NCBI GenBank assembly: GCA_963710615.1
Contig: CAVQBF010000027.1
Span: forward strand, 62,001 to 126,000
Origin: GCA-2746605 sp963710615
GTDB taxonomy: Bacteria; Bacteroidota; Ignavibacteria; Ignavibacteriales; Melioribacteraceae
Length of the DNA stretch: 64,000 nt
Direction of reading: 5' to 3'
Positions within the stretch are counted from its first letter, which is position 1. The number at the start of each line of letters is the position of its first letter. Shown here one piece after another: positions 9,755-18,150 of this stretch. The notes under the pieces are model-generated. The model was not told the origin of the DNA and did no database searches. It saw only the letters and a list, made by a program, of their open reading frames with translations. A program made the position numbers and the translations under genes.

Positions 9755-10372
9755 TTAATATTTTTTGATTTTAACTCTATTTGCGCCAATAAACTTGGTT
9801 TCGTAATACTCATTTTCTAGAGAAGAAATAATTACACCACTCGATGAACTTGCATGAGCAAATAAATTGTCATCAAGATAAATACCTACATGACCGGGAT
9901 AATATCTTCTCGACGTATTAAAATAAATTAAATCTCCGAATTTTAACTGTTCCCGATCTTTAAAGGGTTGCCATTCTTTATACTGCTCTCTTGCGGTTCT
10001 TGGTAAAATTATGTTCATACTATTACCATATACCTTTTGAGTAAATGCAGAACAATCAATGCCCATTCTTGTTGTTCCACCATATCTGTAAGGTGTATTC
10101 AAATAGCTTATAATTTCCTGAAGAAATCTTTCCTTTTTGGTATTCGATTCTGTAACTCTCGAAAGTTTATCTAAAATAAATTCAGCTTCTAAATTTGTTA
10201 CTGTTATCTGAGGATCATTTATTTCATCTTCTACAACTGATGGTTTAATGAAAGGATTCGAATTTGTATGATTGCCATATCGTTCATAATAAGATGATGA
10301 TGAACAACTTATCAAGTAAAATGGCGCCAAAACTAAAATAATTTTTTTAAATACCTTGAATATTTTTTGCAT
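9755..10372 (-). CDS. NlpC/P60 family lipoprotein (cell-wall endopeptidase)
   Basis: 205-residue secreted lipoprotein. Residues 1-23 form a signal peptide ending in the lipobox LISC, so the mature protein should be lipid-anchored at Cys23. The C-terminal half is an NlpC/P60 cysteine-peptidase domain: YRYGGTTRMGIDCSAFTQ gives the catalytic Cys near residue 106, YPGHVGIYL the catalytic His near 158, and LFAHASSSSGV the third polar position. Family members cut peptide stems of peptidoglycan. It follows the sigma factor by 9 bases and precedes fumC by 18, consistent with a shared transcript. Confidence 0.9.
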   Translation of the reverse strand: MQKIFKVFKKIILVLAPFYLISCSSSSYYERYGNHTNSNPFIKPSVVEDEINDPQITVTNLEAEFILDKLSRVTESNTKKERFLQEIISYLNTPYRYGGTTRMGIDCSAFTQKVYGNSMNIILPRTAREQYKEWQPFKDREQLKFGDLIYFNTSRRYYPGHVGIYLDDNLFAHASSSSGVIISSLENEYYETKFIGANRVKIKKY

Positions 10373-10381
10373 TTAAAATAA

Positions 10382-11236
10382 TTAACCAAGATATGCTCTT
10401 AAATTCTTACTTCTTGAAGTGTGACGTAATCTTCTAATAGCTTTTTCTTTAATTTGTCTGACTCTTTCACGAGTCAAATGGAATTGTTCTCCGATCTCTT
10501 CAAGAGTTAAAGAGTTTTCATCATCAAAACCAAAATAGAGTTTGATAACTTCAGCTTCTCTTTCTGTGAGTGTGGAAAGAGCTCGTTCAATTTCACTTCT
10601 TAAAGATGCTGACATCAAAGATGTATCAGGTAAAGGATTTTCATCACTTTCCAATACATCTAATAAACTGTTTTCATCCCCTTGGGTAAATGGAGCATCC
10701 ATTGAAACATGCCTAGAAGACATTTTTAGAGTTTCAGAAACCTCATCTAAATCCATTTCTAGCTCTTTAGCTATTTCAGTAGCAGTGGGTTCGCGCTCAT
10801 ACTCCTGCTCTAAACTATTGTATGCTCTCCCAATTTTGTTCAATGCTCCAACTCTATTTAAAGGTAACCTAACAATTCTTGATTGCTCAGCTAATGCTTG
10901 AAGTATTGATTGACGAATCCACCAAACTGCATAGGAAATAAACTTAAATCCTCGTGTTTCATCAAATCTTTTTGCGGCTTTAATTAGGCCTAAATTACCT
11001 TCATTAATCAGATCACCTAAGGATAATCCTTGATTCTGATATTGCTTAGCAACACTTACAACAAATCTTAAATTTGCTTTAACAAGTTTTTCTAATGCAA
11101 CTTGGTCACCCTTTTTTATTCTTATTGAGTAATCTATCTCTTGTTCAGGAGTTAGGAGTTCAACTTTACCAATTTCTTGAAGGTATTTATCTAATGAATG
11201 GCTATCTCTATTCGTAAATTGTTTTGAAATTTTCAA
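10382..11236 (-). CDS. rpoD: Primary RNA polymerase sigma factor (RpoD/SigA family, short form)
   Basis: 284-residue sigma-70 group protein that directs RNA polymerase to housekeeping promoters. It lacks region 1.1 and starts directly in region 1.2 (SLDKYLQEIGKVELLTPEQE). Region 2 has the core-binding and -10 helices (NLRFVVSVAKQY, DLINEGNLGLIKAA, FKFISYAVWWIRQSI), region 3 follows, and region 4 ends with LTLEEIGEQFHLTRERVRQIKEKA. This short layout is typical of the primary sigma factor in Bacteroidetes/Chlorobi. The start is TTG, overlapping the TGA of the upstream EutN gene (TTGA), so the two are translationally coupled. Confidence 0.93.
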   Translation of the reverse strand: MKISKQFTNRDSHSLDKYLQEIGKVELLTPEQEIDYSIRIKKGDQVALEKLVKANLRFVVSVAKQYQNQGLSLGDLINEGNLGLIKAAKRFDETRGFKFISYAVWWIRQSILQALAEQSRIVRLPLNRVGALNKIGRAYNSLEQEYEREPTATEIAKELEMDLDEVSETLKMSSRHVSMDAPFTQGDENSLLDVLESDENPLPDTSLMSASLRSEIERALSTLTEREAEVIKLYFGFDDENSLTLEEIGEQFHLTRERVRQIKEKAIRRLRHTSRSKNLRAYLG

Positions 11237-11517
11237 GAAAGTACCTCATTATTTTCAGAATTTACAGAATCAACAATCCCAACAATTGATGCATCAACTG
11301 GTGCCATATCAACATCCATAGCTATAACAGCTTCACTGGATGTAGCATAAAATATGATCTCACCGGGTCCCGCACCAATTGTATCAACTGCAACAATAGG
11401 GTCACCAATATTTTCTAATTTTGAATTCAAAGGCTGAACAAACTGCATTTTATATCCATTTAGCGTTTCATATTTTCTGGTTGCCCAAATTGTTCCAATT
11501 ACTTTTCCCAGAATCAT
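11233..11517 (-). CDS. EutN/CcmL family microcompartment vertex protein (copy 2)
   Basis: 94-residue protein of the EutN/CcmL (BMC pentamer) family that caps vertices of bacterial microcompartments. Seen: the N-terminal GKVIGTIWATRKYETLNGYK strand pattern, the central VDTIGAGPGEIIFYATSSEA and the C-terminal DASIVGIVDSV. These match the canonical GxVxGxVxxTxK, DxVGAGxGExV and DxAIVGIVD positions. It is the second of two tandem paralogues, with start and stop overlapping neighbours on both sides (ATGA with the first EutN, TTGA with the sigma factor). No BMC hexamer gene is in the window. Confidence 0.9.
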   Translation of the reverse strand: MILGKVIGTIWATRKYETLNGYKMQFVQPLNSKLENIGDPIVAVDTIGAGPGEIIFYATSSEAVIAMDVDMAPVDASIVGIVDSVNSENNEVLS

Positions 11518-11810
11518 TTTTCAGCCTTGGCAGTATTATCATGTACAGAAACATCTAATTTATCTACAATTGCCATTATCACTGCATCCACAGGTTTATC
11601 TTTTGTTTGAAGAGTTTGTCTTGCAGAACTACCGGATGCATATAGAACTACTTCTCCAACACCTGCTCCAACAGAATCGACTGCTACGACAAAGTTATCT
11701 TTAAGATTGTTCTTTAAATCAAGTTGCTTGACAATAAGAAATTTTGATCCAACTAATTTTTCATCTTTCCGTGTAGACCAAACTGTTCCAATAACTTTCC
11801 CTAGTTGCAA
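11514..11810 (-). CDS. EutN/CcmL family microcompartment vertex protein (copy 1)
   Basis: 98-residue paralogue of the next gene, with the same pentamer signature: GKVIGTVWSTRKDEKLVGSK, VDSVGAGVGEVVLYASGSSAR and DAVIMAIVDKLDV. The start is TTG, preceded by AAGGA eight bases upstream. It overlaps the second EutN gene by four bases (ATGA), and the pair leads into the primary sigma factor gene. Vertex proteins alone cannot build a shell, so either shell hexamers are encoded elsewhere or the pair has another role. Confidence 0.9.
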   Translation of the reverse strand: MQLGKVIGTVWSTRKDEKLVGSKFLIVKQLDLKNNLKDNFVVAVDSVGAGVGEVVLYASGSSARQTLQTKDKPVDAVIMAIVDKLDVSVHDNTAKAEK

Positions 11811-11909
11811 AATTTAATTCCTTAGATATTATGTAAATGAATAATAGTTATTTATTCTATATAATAAAAATTTAAGTTTATATTAAAGTACTAAAATTTT
11901 CTGCAAAAT

Positions 11910-13073
11910 TTATGAATTTAAAAAGCTTGTGCCCTTTAAATTGTTTTCAATACTAAAATGATCAGCAATTGTCTTTGCAACATCCGCAAATGTTTCCCTG
12001 ACTCCAAGATTTTTACCTTCTTTATTAGGAGTATAATAAAGCAATGGAACGTATTCCCTGCTATGATCTGTACTTTCACTAGTTGGATCGTTACCATGAT
12101 CTGCAGTGATTATTAGTTTATCGGTTTCATCCATTTCGCTTAATATATCAGGAAGATTATCATCGAATTCAACTAAAGCTTCATGAAATCCTGCGGGATC
12201 GTTTCGATGACCAAAATAGACATCGAAATCAACTAAATTTGTAAAGATAAGACTATTATCCTCTGACATTAAATTCGAAATTATAGCATTGATTCCTTCA
12301 AGATTTGATTTAGTTTTAACAGATTTACTTATCCCCTTAAAATTAAATAGATCATTAACTTTACCAATGCCAACAGTATTAATTCCATTTTCAGTCAAAG
12401 CATCAAGGATTGTACTTTCAGGCGGATCGATTGAAAAATCTCTTCTGTTTGTTGTACGTTCAAAATTTCCCGGAGCCCCGACAAAAGGACGAGCAATTAC
12501 TCTTCCCATACTGTGATCATCAATACAAATTTTATTTCTGGTAATTTCACAAATCTCATATAGTCTTTCTATTGGAATTATTTCTTCATGAGCTGCAATC
12601 TGAAAGACTGAATCAGCAGAAGTGTAAACAATAGGAAATCCAGTCTGCATATGTTCGAGACCCAATTCATCAATAATAATAGTACCGGAAGCGGGTTTGT
12701 TGCCTAAAAATCCTTCAAGATTGTTTTGTATTAAAAACTTTTCCATCACATCTTCCGGGAAACCATATGGATATGTTGGAAATTCAAGGTCTACAATGTA
12801 ACCGCCTATCTCCCAATGACCACTGGTAGAATCCTTACCTGTCGATTTTTCTGTCATTTTACCATAAGAAGCCATTGGCTTACCCACAGAACCATATCCA
12901 AACATTTTTTTGATATTTCCCAAACCCATTTTCTGAAGATTGGGCAAATCAAGTCCGCCCATATAATTGGCAATATTTCCCAAAGTATTGCTACCTTTAT
13001 CGCCATATTTTTCGGCATCGGGTAATTCACCAATTCCAACGCCATCTAGAATTATTAAAACAAAATTATTCAA
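11910..13073 (-). CDS. deoB: Phosphopentomutase
   Basis: Interconverts (deoxy)ribose 1-phosphate and 5-phosphate in nucleoside salvage. 387 residues of the alkaline-phosphatase-like metalloenzyme superfamily. Metal-binding motifs are visible at ILDGVGIGELPDA (residues 8-20) and TADHGNDPTSESTDHSREYVP (about 322-342). The phosphoacceptor region is KSTGKDSTSGHWEI near residues 77-90, and FGHRNDP gives a further ligand near 288. The start is TTG; no in-frame ATG precedes the conserved N-terminus. It lies 12 bases after the GAF-domain protein gene and may share its transcript. Confidence 0.96.
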   Translation of the reverse strand: MNNFVLIILDGVGIGELPDAEKYGDKGSNTLGNIANYMGGLDLPNLQKMGLGNIKKMFGYGSVGKPMASYGKMTEKSTGKDSTSGHWEIGGYIVDLEFPTYPYGFPEDVMEKFLIQNNLEGFLGNKPASGTIIIDELGLEHMQTGFPIVYTSADSVFQIAAHEEIIPIERLYEICEITRNKICIDDHSMGRVIARPFVGAPGNFERTTNRRDFSIDPPESTILDALTENGINTVGIGKVNDLFNFKGISKSVKTKSNLEGINAIISNLMSEDNSLIFTNLVDFDVYFGHRNDPAGFHEALVEFDDNLPDILSEMDETDKLIITADHGNDPTSESTDHSREYVPLLYYTPNKEGKNLGVRETFADVAKTIADHFSIENNLKGTSFLNS

Positions 13074-13085
13074 CTTTGCGCTCTC

Positions 13086-14966
13086 TTAATTGATACTTTT
13101 AACGGTATTTCCACCTTTTTGATAAGCTTTATTTAATGCTAACTCAGCATTCTTCAATACTTCTTCAACATCAGTTTTTTGTTGTGCAGAAGCTACACCA
13201 ATGGAAACGGTAAATGTGGTTTGTTTTGAAACCACAGAGATTGGTTTCCTTGCAATTTTAATTCGTAGTTTTTCAGCCCATAAGAAAACATCCTTTGTTG
13301 TAGCATTGAAAAAATAAACAGCAAATAATTTTTCACCAAGTCTACCAAGTATATTTAGTGGGGTAATTTCACTTTTAATTGAATGATTTATCGAATCTAA
13401 AACTTTTGGAAAAGGATCGGTTTCAAACAGTGACCTCTCTTCGAGGAAATCATCTATCTGGATCAAAGCCAATGCTGATGGGGCTTCAAACTCATTTGTT
13501 TTAATTAAATCGGAACTCACTTGTTTAACAAAAGCATCGTAAGTTAATGCACCAGTTTCAACATCAACTGACAATAAATTCTTTAAAATTGTATGAGTCG
13601 AATATGTATAAACGAAGAAAGAAAATATTTTTATAGCACTTCGCATGAATTTAATATCTGAATTTACATAAATCTTTTTCTTCAAGCTTTCAAAACAAAG
13701 GACCCCAAAGTTTTGGTTATCATAAATTAAAGGTAATGCTAAGAAAGAACCACCCAAACCTGTAGGTTCCGTTTTAGAAAATCTAATATAATTTTTATTG
13801 CTAGTATCTTCAATGTTAACCGGAATACCGCTTAATATTGCTTTCCCAACCAGTGTTCCATCTAAGTCAATCTGTAAATTTTCTCCAACATACTTTAGTG
13901 AAGTTTTGTTTTCTATTTTAGTAATTATAAATTTCTGCTTTTTAGGATGAAAATAAACAAAAGTAAAAGCATCGTAATGAAGAAGATTTTTAATTGTTCC
14001 TTCTATTATTTCTTCAATGTCTTCTTCACTATCGAATTTCTTCTCAGTCTTTAAAATATTTAATAACATTTCCAAGCGCTGCTCGGTAGTTGATCCCGAA
14101 AATTTTTCATCAAACAATGAAATAATAATTGCAATTATTCTAACAAATCTACCTAATGAATAAACGGTTTCAATGCCGAAAGCATCAGGCGCTTTCGAAT
14201 CAACTACTAAAACTCCAGTCAATGCATCTGCATAAAAAAGCGGAACACCAACAAGGCTTTTAATTCCTTGAGGGCTATCATAATAACGTACAACATCAAG
14301 TTCGGCATTTGGTGAGATTTCGTTAAGGTGAACAGGTTCTTGATTTTGAACAATTGTACTTATTATATCATCCTCAAGGGGGAAATGTTTTTTTGTGATA
14401 GCATTTTCCGAATTACTAAAATATTTTTGAACCGATAGTTCTTGATTATTTTCATTGAACCAGAAAAAAACAACACTATGAGCTAGGTAGGCATCTTTAA
14501 TAACATTTAGAATTTTTTCTAAAACAAAAAGGAATTGTTCATCACTATTTACATCGGCAGGTAATTCTTCACCAACAATTTTTCCAAATTGAGCTTTTAG
14601 CTCTTCAGCAGATATATCACTTTTTAAACCAGATTGTAATACAGGCTTATAGTTATGAGAAGTAATAACATCAGCATTCTTTTTCTTCGAAACAATTTTA
14701 ACTGTTTCACCTAAATCTGTATCATAACTTTTATTATCATTTGCGATTAGGTCATCATCAATAAAACTATCGCTTGTCTCATTCTCAAGCATATCTTTAA
14801 TTCTAACGGAATCTCTTAAAAAGATAATGAATGCGACATATACAACAAGGATGGAAATCGCTATTGATTTTATTACAATATCATCGGATAAAAGCGGAAC
14901 AATAGCAAGTAGAGGAATAATTAAGAATATTAAAATTCTTTTTTTATTTCTTGAGCTGAATATCAT
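13086..14966 (-). CDS. Membrane-anchored GAF domain protein with degenerate GGDEF domain
   Basis: 626-residue signalling protein. Two N-terminal hydrophobic spans lie within residues 9-50, followed by a charged linker (to about 130), a first GAF domain (about 135-285, ending LVGVPLFYADALTGVLVVDS...), a second GAF domain (about 300-455) and a C-terminal diguanylate-cyclase-like fold (about 465-620). The GGDEF active-site motif is replaced by LGEKL in the context GRLGEKLFAVYF, while the fold-specific VSIGVASA and the AELALNKAYQKGGN helix are kept. Enzymatic c-di-GMP synthesis is therefore unlikely; a sensing or binding role is inferred. Confidence 0.85.
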   Translation of the reverse strand: MIFSSRNKKRILIFLIIPLLAIVPLLSDDIVIKSIAISILVVYVAFIIFLRDSVRIKDMLENETSDSFIDDDLIANDNKSYDTDLGETVKIVSKKKNADVITSHNYKPVLQSGLKSDISAEELKAQFGKIVGEELPADVNSDEQFLFVLEKILNVIKDAYLAHSVVFFWFNENNQELSVQKYFSNSENAITKKHFPLEDDIISTIVQNQEPVHLNEISPNAELDVVRYYDSPQGIKSLVGVPLFYADALTGVLVVDSKAPDAFGIETVYSLGRFVRIIAIIISLFDEKFSGSTTEQRLEMLLNILKTEKKFDSEEDIEEIIEGTIKNLLHYDAFTFVYFHPKKQKFIITKIENKTSLKYVGENLQIDLDGTLVGKAILSGIPVNIEDTSNKNYIRFSKTEPTGLGGSFLALPLIYDNQNFGVLCFESLKKKIYVNSDIKFMRSAIKIFSFFVYTYSTHTILKNLLSVDVETGALTYDAFVKQVSSDLIKTNEFEAPSALALIQIDDFLEERSLFETDPFPKVLDSINHSIKSEITPLNILGRLGEKLFAVYFFNATTKDVFLWAEKLRIKIARKPISVVSKQTTFTVSIGVASAQQKTDVEEVLKNAELALNKAYQKGGNTVKSIN

Positions 14967-15045
14967 TGATTGATTGCTGAAATTATTATTACTCTAAACT
15001 ATTTTATTTATCTAATAATTATAATAAAAGTTTTTACAAATATCA

Positions 15046-15627
15046 TTATCTGAATAATTTAGATAGCCTTATTTCAACTTCTTTCTTACCAATTCCTTTG
15101 AGTGAAGAATACAAGAAAAGATTATCCCCAAAACTTAATTCGGGAAACTGTTTGATAATATTTTTTATTGATTTAGCTCTCTCAGATTGATTAAGTTTAT
15201 CAACTTTAGAAAGAATAATTGTATAGGGAATTCTCTCATCAATCAACATTTGATTTAATAATAAATCAAGATTTGTCGCAGAATGGCGGCTATCTATTAG
15301 ATGATAAGCCATAACAATATTATTACTATCGAGTAGATAATCAGCAATTAATCGCTGCCAAATAACCTTTTCTTTTTGAGGAACTTTTGCATACCCATAA
15401 CCAGGTAAATCAACTAGATAAAATTTGTCTTCAACTAAATAGTAGTTTATAGATCTAGTTTTACCAGGAGTAGAACTAGTTTTAGCAATATTTTTTCGCT
15501 TGGCAAGTGAATTAATAAAAGTTGATTTACCAACATTAGATCTGCCACACAGCACTAGCTCTGGCATTTTTTCTGTCGGTAGATCCCTTGTAGTAAAAAC
15601 TGATTTTATGAATTTTATATTTAGCAT
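15046..15627 (-). CDS. engB: Ribosome-biogenesis GTPase EngB/YsxC
   Basis: Small GTPase needed for assembly of the large ribosomal subunit. All G motifs are present: G1 GRSNVGKST near residue 28, G2 region SSTPGKTRSINYY, G3 DLPGYGYAKVP, G4 LSKVDKL and G5 SSLKG. The ATG at 15627 gives 193 residues, the usual length; a TTG at 15633 is an alternative that adds two residues. Just upstream is the rplQ terminator hairpin, whose loop contains AAAAGG, the only ribosome-binding-like sequence available, so initiation may depend on this hairpin. Confidence 0.94.
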   Translation of the reverse strand: MLNIKFIKSVFTTRDLPTEKMPELVLCGRSNVGKSTFINSLAKRKNIAKTSSTPGKTRSINYYLVEDKFYLVDLPGYGYAKVPQKEKVIWQRLIADYLLDSNNIVMAYHLIDSRHSATNLDLLLNQMLIDERIPYTIILSKVDKLNQSERAKSIKNIIKQFPELSFGDNLFLYSSLKGIGKKEVEIRLSKLFR

Positions 15628-15636
15628 AAACAAAAA

Positions 15637-15656
15637 GAGCAGCCTTTTAGCTGCTC
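15637..15656 (-). terminator. Hairpin terminator at the end of the ribosomal cluster, overlapping the engB leader
   Basis: A perfect 7-bp GC-rich stem GAGCAGC / GCTGCTC with a six-base loop is followed on the minus strand by TTTTTG. It lies 25 bases after rplQ and directly abuts the engB start region, so it could end the alpha-operon transcript while also hiding or presenting the engB ribosome binding site. Confidence 0.72.
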
Positions 15657-15681
15657 AGAAATTAAATAGTGTCAAGAATAG

Positions 15682-16467
15682 TTACTCTTTAACTCTTCCG
15701 CCATCAAGTTCATCTTGTAATTTTTTCAATTCATCCCATTTCCCATCAGCGGCTAATTTTGCCTGTTCCGGCCAAGTTTGTGGATCGTGAGATTTATATC
15801 TACTGCCAGCATCGGCTAAAATCTCACTAAGCTTATCTACTTTAGTTTCAGCTAATATTGCAAATGAACTAATTCCTTTTTCTCGTAGAATTTCTGAAAT
15901 TTTTGGACCAATACCTTCTACCTTAGTTAAATCATCAGACTCAGTTTTTGAATCAGCAACTTCATCTTTTTTCTTCTTATCAGTTTCCTTTACTGTATCC
16001 TCCACCACTTCTTTGGTTGCTTTAACATCTTCAACTACAGCTTCTGCAGCGTCTTCTTTCTTAACTTCAGTTTTCTTTTTCGTTTTTCTTGGTTTTTTTG
16101 AGCCAACTTCACTAAAATCAACCAATTCAATAATAGCCATTTCAGCAGCATCACCAACTCTGTTACCTAATTTTATCACTCTTGTATACCCACCAGGTCT
16201 ATTGCCAATCTTTTCAACTACTTCACCAAATAGTTCTTTAACAACTTCAGAATCTTTAATATCTCTAGATACCAATCTTCTTGAGTGAACAGAATTATTT
16301 TTGGCTTTTGTAATTAATGGCTCAACAAAAAGTCTTGTTTGTTTTGCTTTAGCTAATGTTGTAGTTATTTTTTTATGCTTAATTAGTGCAGTAGCTAAAG
16401 ATCGTAAAGTTGCCGTTCTATGAGAAGCAGTTCTACCTAATTTTCTTCCTTTAATTCTATGTCTCAT
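15682..16467 (-). CDS. rplQ: Large ribosomal subunit protein bL17 with C-terminal helix-hairpin-helix extension
   Basis: Residues 1-118 are standard bL17, including RHRIKGRKLGRTASHRTATLR and RLVSRDIKDS. Residues 119-178 form a lysine/glutamate-rich low-complexity linker. Residues 179-261 form a second domain that begins LTKVEGIGPKISEILREKGI and ends with a tryptophan-containing stretch and KWDELKKLQDELDGG. That domain is a helix-hairpin-helix module of the type more familiar to me at the C-terminus of bL21 in Bacteroidetes. The protein is twice the usual bL17 length. Last gene of the alpha block, with a terminator immediately after it. Confidence 0.95.
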   Translation of the reverse strand: MRHRIKGRKLGRTASHRTATLRSLATALIKHKKITTTLAKAKQTRLFVEPLITKAKNNSVHSRRLVSRDIKDSEVVKELFGEVVEKIGNRPGGYTRVIKLGNRVGDAAEMAIIELVDFSEVGSKKPRKTKKKTEVKKEDAAEAVVEDVKATKEVVEDTVKETDKKKKDEVADSKTESDDLTKVEGIGPKISEILREKGISSFAILAETKVDKLSEILADAGSRYKSHDPQTWPEQAKLAADGKWDELKKLQDELDGGRVKE

Positions 16468-16488
16468 TATTTAAACCTTTTACAGAAT

Positions 16489-17484
16489 TTAATTATTATC
16501 AGATTTATCGTTTACGTATTTATCAACATCCATTCCGAATTCAAGATTATATACTTCAACTATTTCCATCAATTCGGCTAGTGACTTACGACCAAAGTTT
16601 CTAAATTTAAGCATTTCACTTTCATCTTTTCTTACAAGATCGCCCATTGTTTTAATATTAGCTGCCTTTAGGCAATTATGAGATCTTACACTTAATTCTA
16701 AATCATCAACACTAGTAGTTAAAATTTTACGAATTCTTTCAAATTCTAGGTCCTTTTCATCGTCAACTTTATCTTCTTCTTGCTCAACATCAAAATTAAT
16801 GAACATATTAATATGATCTCTTAAAATAACACCCGCTCCTGACATCGCTTCTTCCGGAGTAACAGATCCATCTGTCATAACTTCTAATGTTAATTTTTCA
16901 TATTCGTTACTTTCGCCGATTCGAACATTTTCAATATCGTAACGAACATTAACTATTGGTGTAAAAATCGAATCGATTGGTATGATACCTATTGTTTGAT
17001 CAGCTATATTCTGCTTAGCGGCAGGAACATACCCTTTCCCAAATCCAAATCGAACTTCAATCGTTAATTTAGCACCATCATTTAATGTTGCAATGTGCTG
17101 ATCAGGATTCAATACTTCTATATCGGGACAATTTTTTTGAAGATCTGCTCCCGTAAAATTACCACTACCTGAAAGCGTCATTTCTAATTTAGTGGTTTGT
17201 TTATTTATTACTTTTAATCTAACTTTCTTGAGATTTAGTATAATTTCAGTAATATCTTCAACGACACCCGGAACAGATGTAAATTCGTGTAATACACCAT
17301 CAATCTTTATAGCAACAATTGCCGCACCTGATAAAGAAGATAAAAGTATTCTTCTAAACGCTGCGCCTAAAGTAACACCAAATCCTCTTTCCAATGGCTG
17401 AATAGTAAACTTTCCATAAGTGTGTGTTGATGATGCTTCATCTAAAATTACGCCATCGGGCATTTTTATAAAAGGATAACTCAT
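16489..17484 (-). CDS. rpoA: RNA polymerase subunit alpha
   Basis: 331-residue alpha subunit. The N-terminal dimerisation/assembly domain (residues 1-235) has FTIQPLERGFGVTLGAAFRRILLSS, and after an acidic linker the C-terminal domain (about 250-325) has the HhH-like DDLELSVRSHNCLKAANI and FRNFGRKSLAELMEIV segments that contact UP elements and activators. ATG start. It lies between rpsD and rplQ, the classical alpha-operon order. Confidence 0.98.
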   Translation of the reverse strand: MSYPFIKMPDGVILDEASSTHTYGKFTIQPLERGFGVTLGAAFRRILLSSLSGAAIVAIKIDGVLHEFTSVPGVVEDITEIILNLKKVRLKVINKQTTKLEMTLSGSGNFTGADLQKNCPDIEVLNPDQHIATLNDGAKLTIEVRFGFGKGYVPAAKQNIADQTIGIIPIDSIFTPIVNVRYDIENVRIGESNEYEKLTLEVMTDGSVTPEEAMSGAGVILRDHINMFINFDVEQEEDKVDDEKDLEFERIRKILTTSVDDLELSVRSHNCLKAANIKTMGDLVRKDESEMLKFRNFGRKSLAELMEIVEVYNLEFGMDVDKYVNDKSDNN

Positions 17485-17520
17485 TTAGATTCCTCTAATT
17501 TGAAATTCAATTTTAAAAAA

Positions 17521-18132
17521 CTATTTAGAATATAACTCAACTATTAACTGTTCGTTAATATTAACCGGTATTTCGGCTCTTTCAGGAATTTTAACAAAAG
17601 TTCCTGATAAATTTGCCTTTTCAACTTCTAACCATTCGTAAGGGTTTGTCTTTCTAATTCTTAAAGCATTATGAAAAACATCCATTTTTTTGCTAGCTTG
17701 CTTAACTGCTATAACATCGCCAGGTCTTAATGCATATGATGGTATATTAACAAGTTTTCCATTAACGGTTAAATGTCCATGACTTACCAACTGTCTTGCT
17801 TGTGATCGGGAGGCAGCAAATCCTAATCTGTAAACTGTATTGTCCAATCTTCTCTCTAGTAATTGGAGCAAGTTCTCACCGGTGATACCTCTCATGTTGT
17901 CAGCTTTTTTGAAAATATTTCTAAATTGTTTTTCAAATAAACCGTACATAATTTTTAATTTTTGTTTTTCCTTAAGCTGTGTACCATAATCAGAAACTCT
18001 TTTTCTTCCCGCTCCATGCTGACCCGGACCATAAGGTTTATTACTTAAAATCTTATCAAACTTTGGATTTCCAAAGATATTTTCACCGAATTTTCTTACA
18101 AGTTTCGCTTTTGGACCTGTGTATCTTGCCAT
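17521..18132 (-). CDS. rpsD: Small ribosomal subunit protein uS4
   Basis: 203 residues. It has the N-terminal ARYTGPKAKLVRKFGENIF segment without the zinc cysteines of the C+ form. The S4 RNA-binding domain starts near residue 94 (LLQLLERRLDNTVYRLGFA, SRSQARQLVSHGHLTVNG). Assembly-initiating 16S rRNA binder and, in many bacteria, autogenous regulator of the alpha operon. Between rpsK and rpoA. Confidence 0.97.
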   Translation of the reverse strand: MARYTGPKAKLVRKFGENIFGNPKFDKILSNKPYGPGQHGAGRKRVSDYGTQLKEKQKLKIMYGLFEKQFRNIFKKADNMRGITGENLLQLLERRLDNTVYRLGFAASRSQARQLVSHGHLTVNGKLVNIPSYALRPGDVIAVKQASKKMDVFHNALRIRKTNPYEWLEVEKANLSGTFVKIPERAEIPVNINEQLIVELYSK

Positions 18133-18150
18133 CTATAATTTTCCTTTAAT

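Noticed and set aside
10542..10901. Plus-strand open frame of 119 codons opposite the sigma factor gene
   Set aside because: Shadow of a strongly conserved gene; no family features.
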